From Eucommia ulmoides (lineage: Eukaryota; Streptophyta; Magnoliopsida; Garryales; Eucommiaceae), in NCBI GenBank assembly GCA_016647705.1, contig CM028339.1, forward strand, positions 20,634,803 to 20,698,802: DNA of 64,000 nucleotides. Direction: 5' to 3'. Below are positions 36,429-46,466 of this stretch, one piece after another. How positions within the stretch are numbered: the first letter of the stretch is position 1; each line of letters opens with the position of its first letter. The notes under the pieces were generated by a model. That model was not told the origin of the DNA and searched no databases. It saw nothing but the letters and a program-made list of their open reading frames with translations. A program made the translations under genes and the position numbers.

Positions 36429-36999
36429 ACTAGAAAGAACTATACAATCAAGAGATTGAATGAAGTTAAGAACTTACGCGAATGAAGAGGTCATCTTTCG
36501 TCTCACTTCTTTGAATCGTCGCAAAAGTCAGAAGGGTAAATGATATGGGAGCAACTCCCGTCCATGATTGAAAGCCTTGATGGGTCAGATCGGGTTAATA
36601 ATCCGATCCAGAAGAAATAACCCTGTAATCATTACAGGCTGAACCCACTAGCCCATTGTGAACGAGATCAGCTCATAACGAACGACCCGATACAAGAATA
36701 GAGAAAGGCCCTATAAAGAGGCCCAATCGATGATAAATAAAATCCACAGTGGAAGGCCAATTGAAGGTACAACCCAAGAACCCCACGACCCCCACGCATG
36801 AGGAATATCGCAACTGACCAATCGTTCATAAGCAAGATCAACGCTAAACGCCATGCAAATAGAAGAAGATCGTTGTGAGGGTGACCTCACTAACAGAGTG
36901 ACACAAATTGAGAAATCTATATAAAGAGAATGTATCAACATGTTATTTAAACTCTCAAGTACTTGATCTCTCACTCAAAAATATACTAACTTATTCTCA
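36429..36999 (+). repeat. 3' LTR fragment of the Tat element
   Basis: Aligns with 16040-16380 (AGGCCCTATAAAGAGG, CCCCACGACCCCCAC, ACTGACCAATCGTTCATAAG). It stops at TTATTCTCATG where the 5' LTR continues. It also aligns, in reverse, with 40121-40880. TATA-like CTATAAAGAG lies near 36712. Confidence 0.75.
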
Positions 37000-37569
37000 T
37001 GTCTGAAGTTCATTTGCAATTAGTGTTTAGTTGGTTTTATGTTCACTTGTAGCTAGTGACAATTAATTAAGGGGATTTTATTATTTAGTCCTCTATAGAG
37101 ACCCTATTGAGAATTTAGACCCCACTAATTCTTTAGGAAAAAATCCTTCATTCTAGCCTCCCTGGTAACATTTATTTACGATTTCTATCATTTTGTCTTA
37201 TGCAAGAAAACAAAAATATGTACACATAACGTTAACGTTAACTCAGTCTTTATTTTTAGTAATACACTCTCTCTTGTATTTTTTATTTTATTTTTTTGGT
37301 GTGTGTTAACTTATTTTTAAGTGCGTTAACATTAACTCAATTTTTGTATGTGTTAACTTATTTTTTTTGTGCATTAACGTTAACGCATTTTTTATTATCA
37401 GGTTATGAGTTTTAATGCTAACGTATTTTATTTTTTAGGAGTTCTGTGTTAACGTATTTTACTTGAATATTTACGTTAACATTCTATCGTATACTTTTGT
37501 CTTGTGCGCGTTAACATTAACTACTATATGTGGTATTTTATCATTTTGGGCTGAATGTGTTATTAGATT

Positions 37570-38220
37570 GGATTTGTGTTAACGTTAATACACATTTTTT
37601 CTGGGAGTCTGCTGTGTTAACGTTAACGCATTCAAGTTGTCTAAAAATTCATATGTGAGAAAATCAAAAGTAAACATTGACGGTAACATTAATGCACATT
37701 TTTTGAAGTTATTTTCTGTGTTAATGTTAACACATTCATATTGTCCAGAAAACATATGTGAAAAAATCACACAAAACACTAACGTTAACGTAAATACACA
37801 TTTTATTGGTTTGCATTAACGTTAATACACATTTTTTAGAATCTCTTGTGTTAACGTTAACATATTTACGTTGTCTGAAAATCCATATGTGAGAAATCAA
37901 AAACAAAAATATTAACGTTAAAATACACATTTTTTTAGTCTCGTCTGTGTTAACGTTAACACGTTAAACATTGTTTAAAAAAAACACATGTGCAAAAATG
38001 AAAAATGTTGTGCATTAACGTTAACGTTAATAAACATTTTCACTTCACCACCGAATCGAACATCAACACTTGTGTTAACGTTAACTTTAAATCTACTGGT
38101 GTTAACGTTAACGTTAATGCACATTTTGGGAGTCTTTTCTGTGTTAACGTTAACACACTCACATTGTCCCAGAAACCATTTTGTGAAAAAAATACACAAC
38201 TACTAACGTTAATGTAAAAA
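37570..38220. repeat. GTTAAC minisatellite
   Basis: About six irregular units of 70-130 bp, with TGTGTTAA(C/T)GTTAAC at 37613, 37717, 37847, 37946, 38071 and 38140. The core TGTGTTAACGTTAACACA is an 18-bp perfect palindrome. Between cores recur CACATTTTTT, CATATGTGA(A/G)AAA and TTGTC..GAAA. GTTAAC hexamers continue less regularly from 37225 to 38295. The repeat makes both strands open (NVNVN- and LTLTL-like), so ORFs here are not genes. Confidence 0.9.
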
Positions 38221-38289
38221 AAAAAATGAATACCTTATCCACTTTCAACACAAAGCGAGCAAAAATCGTATAACCACTAACGTTAACGT

Positions 38290-39190
38290 TAATCTAGTTG
38301 GTGGTCGGCGGTGGTTGCCCGATCTAACTAGTGGTGGCCAATGGTTGTCCGAATCGAAAATGAACATCACCACCGCTGACAACGGACATTAACACCGCCA
38401 AAGAACACCACCAAAACAAACAATACTACTAAATCGCAATAAAAAAACATTCAACAAACAAAAACAACAAAAAATTGAAAATCGCAAATATCCAAATCTA
38501 AAAAACTCAGATCTCTACCGTGAACATGGAGAGAAATCAGAAAATAATAAGAAACCGTTTTATTTGCAGGCGAAGAGCATCAAGGCTTCGAGTACATTTT
38601 AATTGAATTTGTTGAGAAAAAAGGGGAATGGTCATGAGCTTACCGAGCTGCGATTAAGAGGGTAATTATAGCGGCACTTGACGCCCTAAAAACCCAAAAT
38701 CCGCATGGAACTCGAACAGTAATTAAATGTACCCACCTTCGATTACCCGGCGAAAACCCAGATCTGGGTTCCGATTACGATGAATGTCGCCGGCGTGGTC
38801 AAGGATTGGATCTGATAGCCTTTATGTGGACGGTGATTGAGGACCTCCTGTTGTCAACGAAATCGTAATCTAAGCTGTAAGACCCGTCGGCGGTGGAATC
38901 GAAGCCTTCGTCGGTGTCAAAGAAAGTGACGCTTTCTCCACCGTCATCGTCGGAGACGAAGAGTGCAGATGTGAAGAGCTTGAATGTGAAGACCGGAAGC
39001 CGAATTGCTGATCCGGCAAGGCTGTTGTTTGGATCGGAAACCAAAACTCGATGGCTCCAGACTCGATCTGACGTACGACGGATGGACAGGCCTAGTGGTG
39101 GCCCTTCAACAATGAATGTGGCGACGGGGCCTGGTACTGCTCCTCTATTTCGGTTGTGTGTGTGTGAGAGAGAGAGAGAGTGTGAATGAC
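38290..39190 (-). other. GC-rich gene-like segment within the MULE
   Basis: Much richer in GC than its surroundings. On the minus strand an open frame runs from about 39160 to a TGA at 38799 and includes GPVATFIVEGPPLGLSIRR, ALFVSDDDGGESVTFFDTDE and DYDFVDNRRSSITVHIKA. Upstream of it is a CT-rich run (39164-39180) as in plant 5' leaders. The plus strand is also open over 38893-39189, so coding strand is uncertain. I do not recognise the product. It is most simply a captured host gene fragment. Confidence 0.5.
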
Positions 39191-39354
39191 TTTCAATTCT
39201 TTTACATATTAAAAGGGTATATTAGTCTTTACAATATGTCTGTAGATCTGAATACTAAAGTGGAGGTCTGAATTACAAACAAACTGTTTAAAAAAGATTT
39301 TTTTACAAACAACCTCTTAATTTAGGACTATTTAATAAAAACCTCATTAATTAA

Positions 39355-40120
39355 CAATGTATAATAAATTATATTTATGATTCTCATGGCCGTATTCTTA
39401 AATACCACGAGAGCCATTGGCAGCAAACATTAATCATAGTCAAACTGAAGATGTGATCATATTATTTATGGTGAATCATTCATATTTTATTTGTAGGGAA
39501 TCATTAATTTATATTTCAACTAGCCCATGTTTAATTAAAATTATGTTTGGACTTTTGGACGTTTGAACTTGCACATTCATATGATATGATATACCTTCGT
39601 TACCGTGGCAGTTTGGTAGCGCTTTTATATGATTGCCCCTTTAACGACTTGCCGTGTCCGTTCCGTAACCTAGCGTTTTCAGTCTTTTTCGTTTTCAAGT
39701 ATAAAGATAAAAATAAAATAAAAAATCAATTATTTAGCACTAAACAAATTACATAAAATAAAAATAACAAAAAAAATATATTTTTATAATCATTTAGAGA
39801 AGGAAAAAAAAGAGTTTTTATTCAAATTTATATTGTAAAAGATCGATATAAATTTTTAGTCCTAAAAAACATTCACAAACAAATTTACATTTCTTTAAAC
39901 TATTATCCTTGCATGCCATCTAATTTACAACTGATATATCTCTTTGTAAAAATTATTCAAACGTCATTAATATTCCAACCTATCAATTATGAAAATAAAT
40001 ATTAACAAAACAAAAATCATTTTCTTAACATTTACAATAGATTAAATTCATGAAAATTCTAGCATTTTGATATACATTTCATCATCTTTATTTTGATATC
40101 CCGTATGGATTATTTAGTAA
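39355..40120. other. AT-rich sequence without recognised features
   Basis: Sequence between the MULE and an inverted Tat-type LTR. An open run at 39547-39756 has no recognisable domain. I see no gene or element end. Confidence 0.5.
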
Positions 40121-40880
40121 TGTTGCAAAAAAATTTCAGCACGTGCAATCAGCTTCACACGTGCCAAAGACTTTATCAACTTCTTCTTTCAACCTGCAAC
40201 ACCGATTAGTTCTTAAGGGAGACACCAATGTGGTAACTGCTAAAGAACCTCCGGTGTGCGAAAAAATAAGTCTACTTTTTAAGAAAGCACAAGCACTTGA
40301 ATCAATCGTAAAAATAACTTGTTGATATCTTCCATTTTTATAAACTTTCCTAGATTGTGCTATTTTGTTGGTGAGGTTGCCCGTTTCGTAATCCACTCCT
40401 ATTAACATGGGATATGGCCACGATCTCCTTCTATTCAATATGGGAGAAAATCTCTATAACGTTCCCATTAAACATAGGCCATTACAGTCAATGGGGGTAA
40501 TGTTCCTTATGCATAGGGGACGTGAAAATGGTGGGTTGACCTGTTCTTGGCCTTGTTACTGTGGGTTCTGATTACCCATGTTTGGGCCTGTAAGTAAGGC
40601 TTACTTTATTTGCGCGCCAGACTATTAAGGTCTCTTTCCCGGTGGGCCTGATATGCTCAGCCCAAAATAATCATTGGGTCATATCTTTCGGGTCAGATCA
40701 TTGACCCGATCTAACCCGTTAAGGCTCTCAAGCCTTTGATTGTTATGGGCGTGAGTTTTCCCATATCATTTGCCCTCTTGACTTTCGTGACGGTTTAGAG
40801 AAGAGAGACGAAAGATCACCTCTCCCATTAATGTAAGTTCTTATCTTCCTCCAATCTTTTGATTGTTGTTGTTTGTTTGT
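40121..40880 (-). repeat. Tat-type LTR, inverted and diverged
   Basis: The reverse complement of 40140-40438 aligns with 16180-16460 (AGGAGATCGTG, CCTCACCAACAAAAT, GGAAGATATCAACA, CTAATCGGT, TTTGGCACGTG). That of 40640-40870 aligns with 36440-36600. The plus-strand edge TGTTGCAAAA at 40121 matches the reversed LTR end. The 100-residue minus-strand open run at 40136-40438 is LTR sequence, not a gene. The right limit is approximate. Confidence 0.7.
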
Positions 40881-41083
40881 ATCCCTCTTTTGATTTTTGT
40901 TGCTTTGTTTGAAATGTCGTGGATTTAATCAAACAGTTCTACTAAGACTAGTTCATCGTCAAATCTCCTTGCTGAGCAGACGACGACAGTCCAGACTACT
41001 CAGTTCACCAATTCCTCAGTTAATTAGGGAGATCACGGTGCAAGTTCTATCCCAAAAGAATGTCTTGAGCCACTTCGAGAATA
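40881..41083 (+). pseudogene. Ser/Thr/Gln-rich ORF fragment, unknown
   Basis: After ATG at 40914 the frame reads MSWI, stop, then SNSSTKTSSSSNLLAEQTTT and VQTTQFTNSSVN, stop. It is similar in flavour to the fragment at 51931-52424 and may be part of the same retroelement ORF. It is cut on the right by the truncated LTR of element C. Confidence 0.35.
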
Positions 41084-42229
41084 GCAGACCCACCGCCGTG
41101 GCAGTGAAAGTGCTGAGAGTGCAGAAATCTCACAGCTATGGCGGTGAAAGTCCCGAGAGTTTGTTGAATCTTCATTGCCGTAGCAGTCATTCCACCGCCG
41201 CAGCAGTGAAGTTAGCTGAAATGCCCACTGCCTCGATGATCACTCTGCAGATATTTTGAGAGATATTTTGAATCCTATAAATATCGTCCATATTCTCCCC
41301 AAACAAAAGGTTGACATTTTCAGGAGTCTTGAGAGCTCCAAGGTCATTCGACCAATAGAAGATCACCATGCGAAGAAAAAGGAAGCATTCTCAGAGTGGT
41401 TTTAGCGACGAATCTTCGGATAACAGCTAAGTCTCCTCATTTCTATCTTTTTCTCTTAGATTGGTTGTATGTTTAAATGTGTTTAGCTTGTATTTAGTTG
41501 TATTTAGGGATATGACTAGGTGCAGCTAAACATATATTGTCTAGGGCTTGATTGACTTCATGTAAATGTCGTTTATATAAAATTTATGTTTCGTTACTGG
41601 TTGTTCGTGTTTATCCGATTGTGTTTGTCGTTTCTCCATGTTTATATGCTTATTTAGAGATATTGAGAATACGGGATTTGACACTTGGGAGAGGTAACGC
41701 CGGATTTAGACTAGGGTTTAAACACAATGCAATGATCTAATAACCTGGGAGGGAGTTAGAAAGTGTGCAATCCATGACGTTGGGGCAAGACTTATGTGAC
41801 CAAGTGTTGTATAGACGCTTAAGGGGGACTTCGGCATTGATGCGAAATCACATATTCATTCACTTTATACTTGGGAGAGGTAGTGAATGAGATTGCGTTA
41901 CAGATATTGTCAGATAGGATGAACGTTGTTAATATAGACTAGATTGAAATGAACACGTTTAAGTGAACGAAGTTAATCCCTAGGCAATAATTTCCCATAA
42001 ACGTCATACCAATATATTAATATAATTAGATTAATTAACTTAGTATTAGTATATTTATTATAAAAACTATATTTTTTATTGCCTAGATAAAGTTAGGTTA
42101 TGCAATTACGGTTCTCAATGATAATATCAACCAATCCTTGTGGGTATGACAACCCTGACTCTTCCAATCTGTACTAAAACTTGACCCGTACACTTGCGAT
42201 AAAAGTAGCGATGTATCTACGCACTACCA
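41084..42229 (+). repeat. 5' LTR of element C, left-truncated
   Basis: Starts within the GC-motif cluster (GCAGACCCACCGCC) and ends GCACTACCA. About 230 bp of the LTR start are missing relative to 44870-46241. TATA box TATAAATA is at 41276-41283. Confidence 0.88.
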
Positions 42230-42235
42230 AGTTTT

Positions 42236-42253
42236 TGGCGCCGTTGTCGGGGA
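42236..42253 (+). other. tRNA-Asp primer binding site of element C
   Basis: TGGCGCCGTTGTCGGGGA, 17 of 18 matches to the tRNA-Asp complement, 6 bp after the LTR end. Confidence 0.85.
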
Positions 42254-42337
42254 TTGTGTTTTTTATTATTGTTGACATTGTGAGTAAATAACTTGATTTT
42301 AATTTAGGCATTTATTTTATTTATAACTTTTGTTTGT

Positions 42338-42339
<2 letters not shown>

Positions 42340-42374
<35 letters not shown>
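42340..42374 (+). repeat. Poly-T tract
   Basis: About 34 T residues in the leader upstream of gag. It is absent at this length from the other copies. Confidence 0.95.
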
Positions 42375-42376
<2 letters not shown>

Positions 42377-42398
42377 TTCTCATGTAGAGTACTTGAAA

Positions 42399-43385
42399 AT
42401 GTTAGATCGACAAGTATTGATGCATTTTTTTCAATGGGATTCTGAGCCGTTTTACTGTGCTTGGGATTATTACAAGGAATTGCTTTTCCGATTTTTGAAT
42501 CATGGTTTCCTGAGGGAGTGTCAACTTCTGAATTTCCTCAATGGGTTACTAGACGCAACCAGAATGTGGGTTGAAGGAGGAAACGGTACCACCTATTTTG
42601 ACCAACTAACCACATATGAAGCCTATCAGTTGTTGGAAGACATGGCCGGTTATAATTATCACTGTTGGAATTTTTCAACAAGCTACCAAAGCTTGGGGGA
42701 TAGTTTCACCACCACGGCGCCATGGATTGACACTCCGATTCAATATGTGGAGTCTTCCCCCCTGGTGGAAATGTTAGCTGAATACATGGGAGAGACTCAA
42801 GCATTTTAAAGGGAGACGAATGATAGGATCAATGAGCATGAGGATCGTCTCAACAATATTGAGACGGTCTGCGCCAAAATCGATGCGACCGTAATATTTA
42901 TTCAAATGCGAATCGGTCAGCTTATCTGCTTTATTAAGGCTAAGTCAGACGTGGCGGCACTGAGAGATACACAAGCCATATCATGTGAAAGCCACCGTGA
43001 GGAGCCAGAAATGAGCGAAAGGAGCTTGGGAAAGTGCAACTATGATTATTCGAATGAGACGGGAACCCAAGCACGGATCGACAATTGTGATTCGTCACTA
43101 TTGGAGATCCAAATTGTGATGCCACCATTGATCCCAGATGATGACATCTATGAGGATCCGATGTGGCTCACTTGTCCTTCGTCGTCAAAAGCAATGCTCT
43201 TTCATTCTCACCAAGCAAATGAGTCGGTGGAGAATCTTGTTGAAAGCTTGAGCCGAACAGAGCCAAATATCGCCAATCTTGAGGGCGTTCTAAACCAATA
43301 CCCATACGTGGTGTTGTATGACACTTACTATGGACGGAAGCCGCTCTTTGATGAACAATTTTTCATGTTTGGTCGAGGACAATAA
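42399..43385 (+). pseudogene. gag-like protein of the TR-GAG family, one in-frame stop
   Basis: 329 codons from ATG (MLDRQVLMHFFQWDSEPFYC) to TAA, in one frame except a TAA at 42807 (codon 137). The N-terminal third resembles Ty3/gypsy gag: FYCAWDYYKELLFRF, LLNFLNGLLDATRMWVEGG, then TYEAYQLLEDMAGYNYHCW. The middle (after the stop) has RETNDRINEHEDRLNNIETV, likely a short coiled coil. The C-terminal part is acidic and carries MPPLIPDDDIYEDPMWLTCP and YPYVVLYDTYYGRKPLFDE. No CCHC zinc knuckle, protease or pol is seen. It would package RNA only in trans with an autonomous partner, which is an inference. The start is chosen because it aligns in A, H and G. Confidence 0.82.
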
Positions 43386-43447
43386 ACCACACGCTTCTTG
43401 GGAGGCAGTCCAAAAATAAATTAGATCCATCACTACCAAATTCATTC

Positions 43448-43470
43448 GGAGGCGAGATTCTCTTGCCTCT
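43448..43470 (+). other. Conserved post-gag inverted repeat (element C)
   Basis: GGAGGCGAGA, loop TTC, TCTTGCCTCT. As RNA the stem keeps 10 pairs with two G-U wobbles. Confidence 0.6.
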
Positions 43471-44869
43471 CAAGTGCGTGTTCTAAACCCCGTCTTCATT
43501 ATAATGCTTTATGCTTTCATTGGGATCACTGATGGGTTGTTGAGGACACTGCCTGTTTTTAAGTGTGGGGGTGATGTGTAGTATGCTAGTATGTTTTAAG
43601 TTTTGTTAGTTTAAATATTGCTTAGTTTATTGTGTGCTTGTTTGTTTAGTGTAGCATGTGTTTATGTTTGTTGTCGTTGTAGCATGTTGAGTTTTGCGTT
43701 CATTTGGGCCATTACTGGATGATGATATTATCCCCTGGTTGTTTTTCGAGGTCAAGGGTAATGCCCATTCATGTGTGTTCTATGTGCTTGGCATTTCATT
43801 TTGGTAAAAGTTATTGTGGATCCTAATTTACACAAACACGTAAACTCAATGTATAGTTATTCAATTGATTTGAGGCCGATTATTGATTAGCGAAACTCAC
43901 GATAATTTAAGGATTCTAAAACCTGATTGAGGGGAAACTTAAGGCGAAATCCTAGGTGAGGTAGTTCAGGAGATATGATTTAGGCATTCATTTGGATTGC
44001 TTAAGCCTTTGAAGCTTACCTTGTAAAATGTTTATCCCTCGTTACCCTGTCGAAGCCTATTAGTCATTTCAATTTTGAACACATAACAAATACCCTGTCC
44101 AATTGAATTCTTTTAAAACCTATATCGCTAAACCGAAGGCACAATTTGAGTGAATCAAGTTAGCATTCGTATATGCTACTTGAAGTAAGTGGTTGGGTAT
44201 AGGGCAAACTTTTAATTGGTTCGATATTCGAGTACTCACTTGTCATTTTTCTTTCGTTTTAACCACACCCGTGAAAGTGTAATAATCGAATAAGAATGGG
44301 AGTGTGGTATGTTTCCAATTTATCTATGGGGGTTCAAGTGTGATTGTGTTCCAAGTGTTGTGCCTCAGGTATCGTTAAGTTAACAACGTTAATCCGTTTT
44401 ATATTCCCGATATATCCTTGGCCATGTTCTAAACCGAACCAAGTCCTTCTGATCTTTTTGAACTGCCTAGCCTACATTAGTGGAGTATGGAACCCAGTCA
44501 AGCATATAGATATCCTAATCCTTTATGGTTAAGTTGTGAGTTTCGTTGGTGGAAAATCCAATCCGGTCTTGGATAGCTATATTATTAAGTTTATTAAAGA
44601 CATGTTGAAAGGATCTTGAATGACGTTTACCATTATTGAATGTAGAAATTCTAGAACATTACATAGTGCATTTTACTACCTGAACTCGATATGATTGGGG
44701 GTTGTTCAGGGAAAAATGTTCTAGTTGATAGCTGAATTCAAAACTCGCATATCGGTATGTTTAGATTGTTTGTGTTTAGGTTGTACATGTTAGTTAATTT
44801 CATTGTGTTTTTCATTATAGTGTGAGTGTTTTGCTCGAGGGCTAACAAAATTCCAAGTTTGAGGGTATT

Positions 44870-46241
44870 TGATAGGTGTTATTTATCTATTTACTCCCAA
44901 GCCGGTTTTATTAGTTTTCTAGTATTTTTATAGCATTTTTATATGTTTTAATAAGTTTTTATTTATTTTGTCTTAAATTAGGTATTTGGGGGTGAAAATG
45001 GACTAAAACGGTTCTAAATGATCATATCGGAGCGAGCTCGGTGGGAAAACAAGCAAAAAATGCAAGATTTCAAAGCAGCAGACCCACCGCCACGGCGGTG
45101 AAAGTGCTGGGAGTACAGAAATCTCACCATGTGGTAGTGAAAGTCCAAAGAGTTTGCTGAAACTTTACCGCCGTGGTAATAATTCCTCCGCCGCAGCGGT
45201 GAAGTTAGCTGACATGCCCACCACCGCGGCGGTCACTTTGTAGTTATTTTGAGATATTTTAGGATATTTTGAGATATTTTAAATCCTATAAATATCATCC
45301 CTATTCTCCCCAAACAAAAGGTTGACGTTTTCGGGAGTCTTGAGAGCTTTAAGGCCATTCGACGAATAGAAGATCACTACGTAAAGAAGGATGAAGTGTT
45401 CTTGGAGTGGTTTTAGTGATGAATCTTCAAATAACGACTAAGTCTCCTCGATTCTCTCTTCAATTCTTAGTTGGTTGAATGTTTGTATATGTTTAGCTGG
45501 TATTTAGTTGTATTTAGGGCTACGACCATGTGTAGCTAAACATATATTGTCTAGGGCTATATGTAATTCAAGAAAACGTCATTTATATAAAATCTATGTT
45601 TCGTTAATGGTTGTTCTTGTTTATCTGATTGTGTTTGCCATTTCTCCTTATTTATTATGCTTGTTATGATATACTGAGAATACAGGGTTTGACACTGGGG
45701 AGAGGTAACCCCAGATTCGGACTAGGGTTTAAATATAACGCGACAATTTAATAACCTGAGAGGGAGTTAGAAAGTATGCAATCCACAACGTTGGGGCAAG
45801 ACTAATATGACCAAGTGTCGTATAGATGCTTGAGAAGGACTTCGACATTGACGCGAAGTCACATATTCATTCACTTTACACTCGAGAGTGGTAGTGAATG
45901 AGATTTCGATACAAAGATTGTCGGATAAGATGAACGCCGTTAATGTAAACTAGATTGAAATAAACACGTTTAAATGAACGAAGTTAATCCCTAGGAAATA
46001 ATTTCCCATAAACGTCATACCAATATATTAGTATAATTAGATTAATTAACTTAGCATTAGTATATTTATTATAAAAACTACATTTTTTATCGCCTAGATA
46101 AAGTTAGGTTATGACAATTACGGTACTCAATGAAAATCTCAACCAATCCCTATGGATACGACAACCTTGACTCTTCTAATCTGTAGTAAAACTTGACCCG
46201 TACAATTTTAGTGAAAGTAACGACGTATCTACGCGCTACCA
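44870..46241 (+). repeat. 3' LTR of element C
   Basis: 1372 bp, TGATAGGTGTTATTT...CGCTACCA. Confidence 0.9.
45084..45294 (+). promoter_or_regulatory. LTR promoter region: GC palindromes and TATA box
   Basis: Four GC-rich imperfect palindromes (CCACCGCCACGGCGGTG at 45084, TTACCGCCGTGGTAA near 45165, CCGCCGCAGCGGTG near 45189, CCACCGCGGCGGTC near 45220) precede three GATATTTT repeats and TATAAATA at 45287-45294. The arrangement recurs in other LTRs of the family, and suggests promoter control elements of U3. Confidence 0.55.
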
Positions 46242-46466
46242 GTAGCCTCTAATTGTGCTAAGGCATTTTAATTACCTGAGTAATTTCCTTTACTTATGTT
46301 CTCTTTGCAATTCGAATTTAAAAATTTTGTGACAGATGTCTGGATGTCTTCTTGGGTTGTCTTATGCAGGTAGAGAATCTTGAAAAATTCTTCACCTTAC
46401 AACAAGGGTTGAGGACAAGCTAAGAAAGTTGTTGGCCCCAGAAAAATGGTCCTACAAGGTTATTGC
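46242..46466 (+). other. Intergap sequence with exon-like stretch, unknown gene
   Basis: Between elements C and G. After acceptor-like TTATGCAG and GGTAG, the frame ILKILHLTTRVEDKLRKLLA continues as PEKWSYKVIAG and meets a donor-like GGTAAG at the LTR edge of G. I do not recognise it. It could be a real exon or chance. Confidence 0.3.

Larger units (their letters stand above)
15905..36999 (+). mobile_element. Tat-lineage Ty3/gypsy element opened by nested insertions
   Basis: One decayed gypsy element spread over about 21 kb. In order it has a 5' LTR (to 16472), primer site, gag (16870-17907 and on), protease (19180-19440), reverse transcriptase and RNase H (23220-24556), a second archaeal-type RNase H (27387-27660 plus 30066-30330), integrase remnants (30486-30983) and a 3' LTR fragment (36429-36999). 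Reading frames rejoin exactly across K, D, E1 and the copia solo LTR when one target duplication is removed. The two LTR fragments share about 90% over 300 bp by eye. Having two RNase H domains and these protein motifs point to the Tat/Ogre group. It is dead: many stops and frameshifts. Confidence 0.85.
37071..39345. mobile_element. MULE-like DNA transposon carrying a minisatellite and gene-like DNA
   Basis: 2275-bp unit with terminal inverted repeats: left GGGGATTTTATTATTTAGTC, right (reverse) GAGGTTTTTATTAAATAGTC, 18 of 22 matching with the next two bases. Weaker similarity continues inward (AATTTAGACCCCACT against AATTCAGACCTCCACT). A perfect 9-bp direct repeat ATTAATTAA flanks it (37062-37070 and 39346-39354), the target size of Mutator-like elements. 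It holds no transposase. The interior has a palindromic minisatellite and a GC-rich segment open on both strands, so it resembles a Pack-MULE. Confidence 0.7.
41084..46241 (+). mobile_element. TR-GAG element C, best-preserved gag
   Basis: Plus-strand element with 5' LTR truncated at its left end (41084-42229), primer site 42236-42253, gag 42399-43385, post-gag inverted repeat 43448-43470, about 1.4 kb non-coding, polypurine-like tract and 3' LTR 44870-46241. The left truncation removes any target duplication. It has no pol. Both LTRs carry CACCGC..GCGGTG motifs and a TATA box. Confidence 0.9.

Noticed and set aside
37988..38217. Overlapping open frames with Asn-Val and Leu-Thr repeats on both strands
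   Set aside because: They are translations of the GTTAAC minisatellite and have no other coding support.
37225..38300. CRISPR-like array
   Set aside because: Repeats are palindromic and irregularly spaced, spacers are themselves conserved, and this is plant nuclear DNA.
40136..40438. 100-residue minus-strand open frame that looks like a small gene
   Set aside because: Its reverse complement aligns with the Tat 5' LTR at 16180-16460, so it is LTR sequence that happens to be open.
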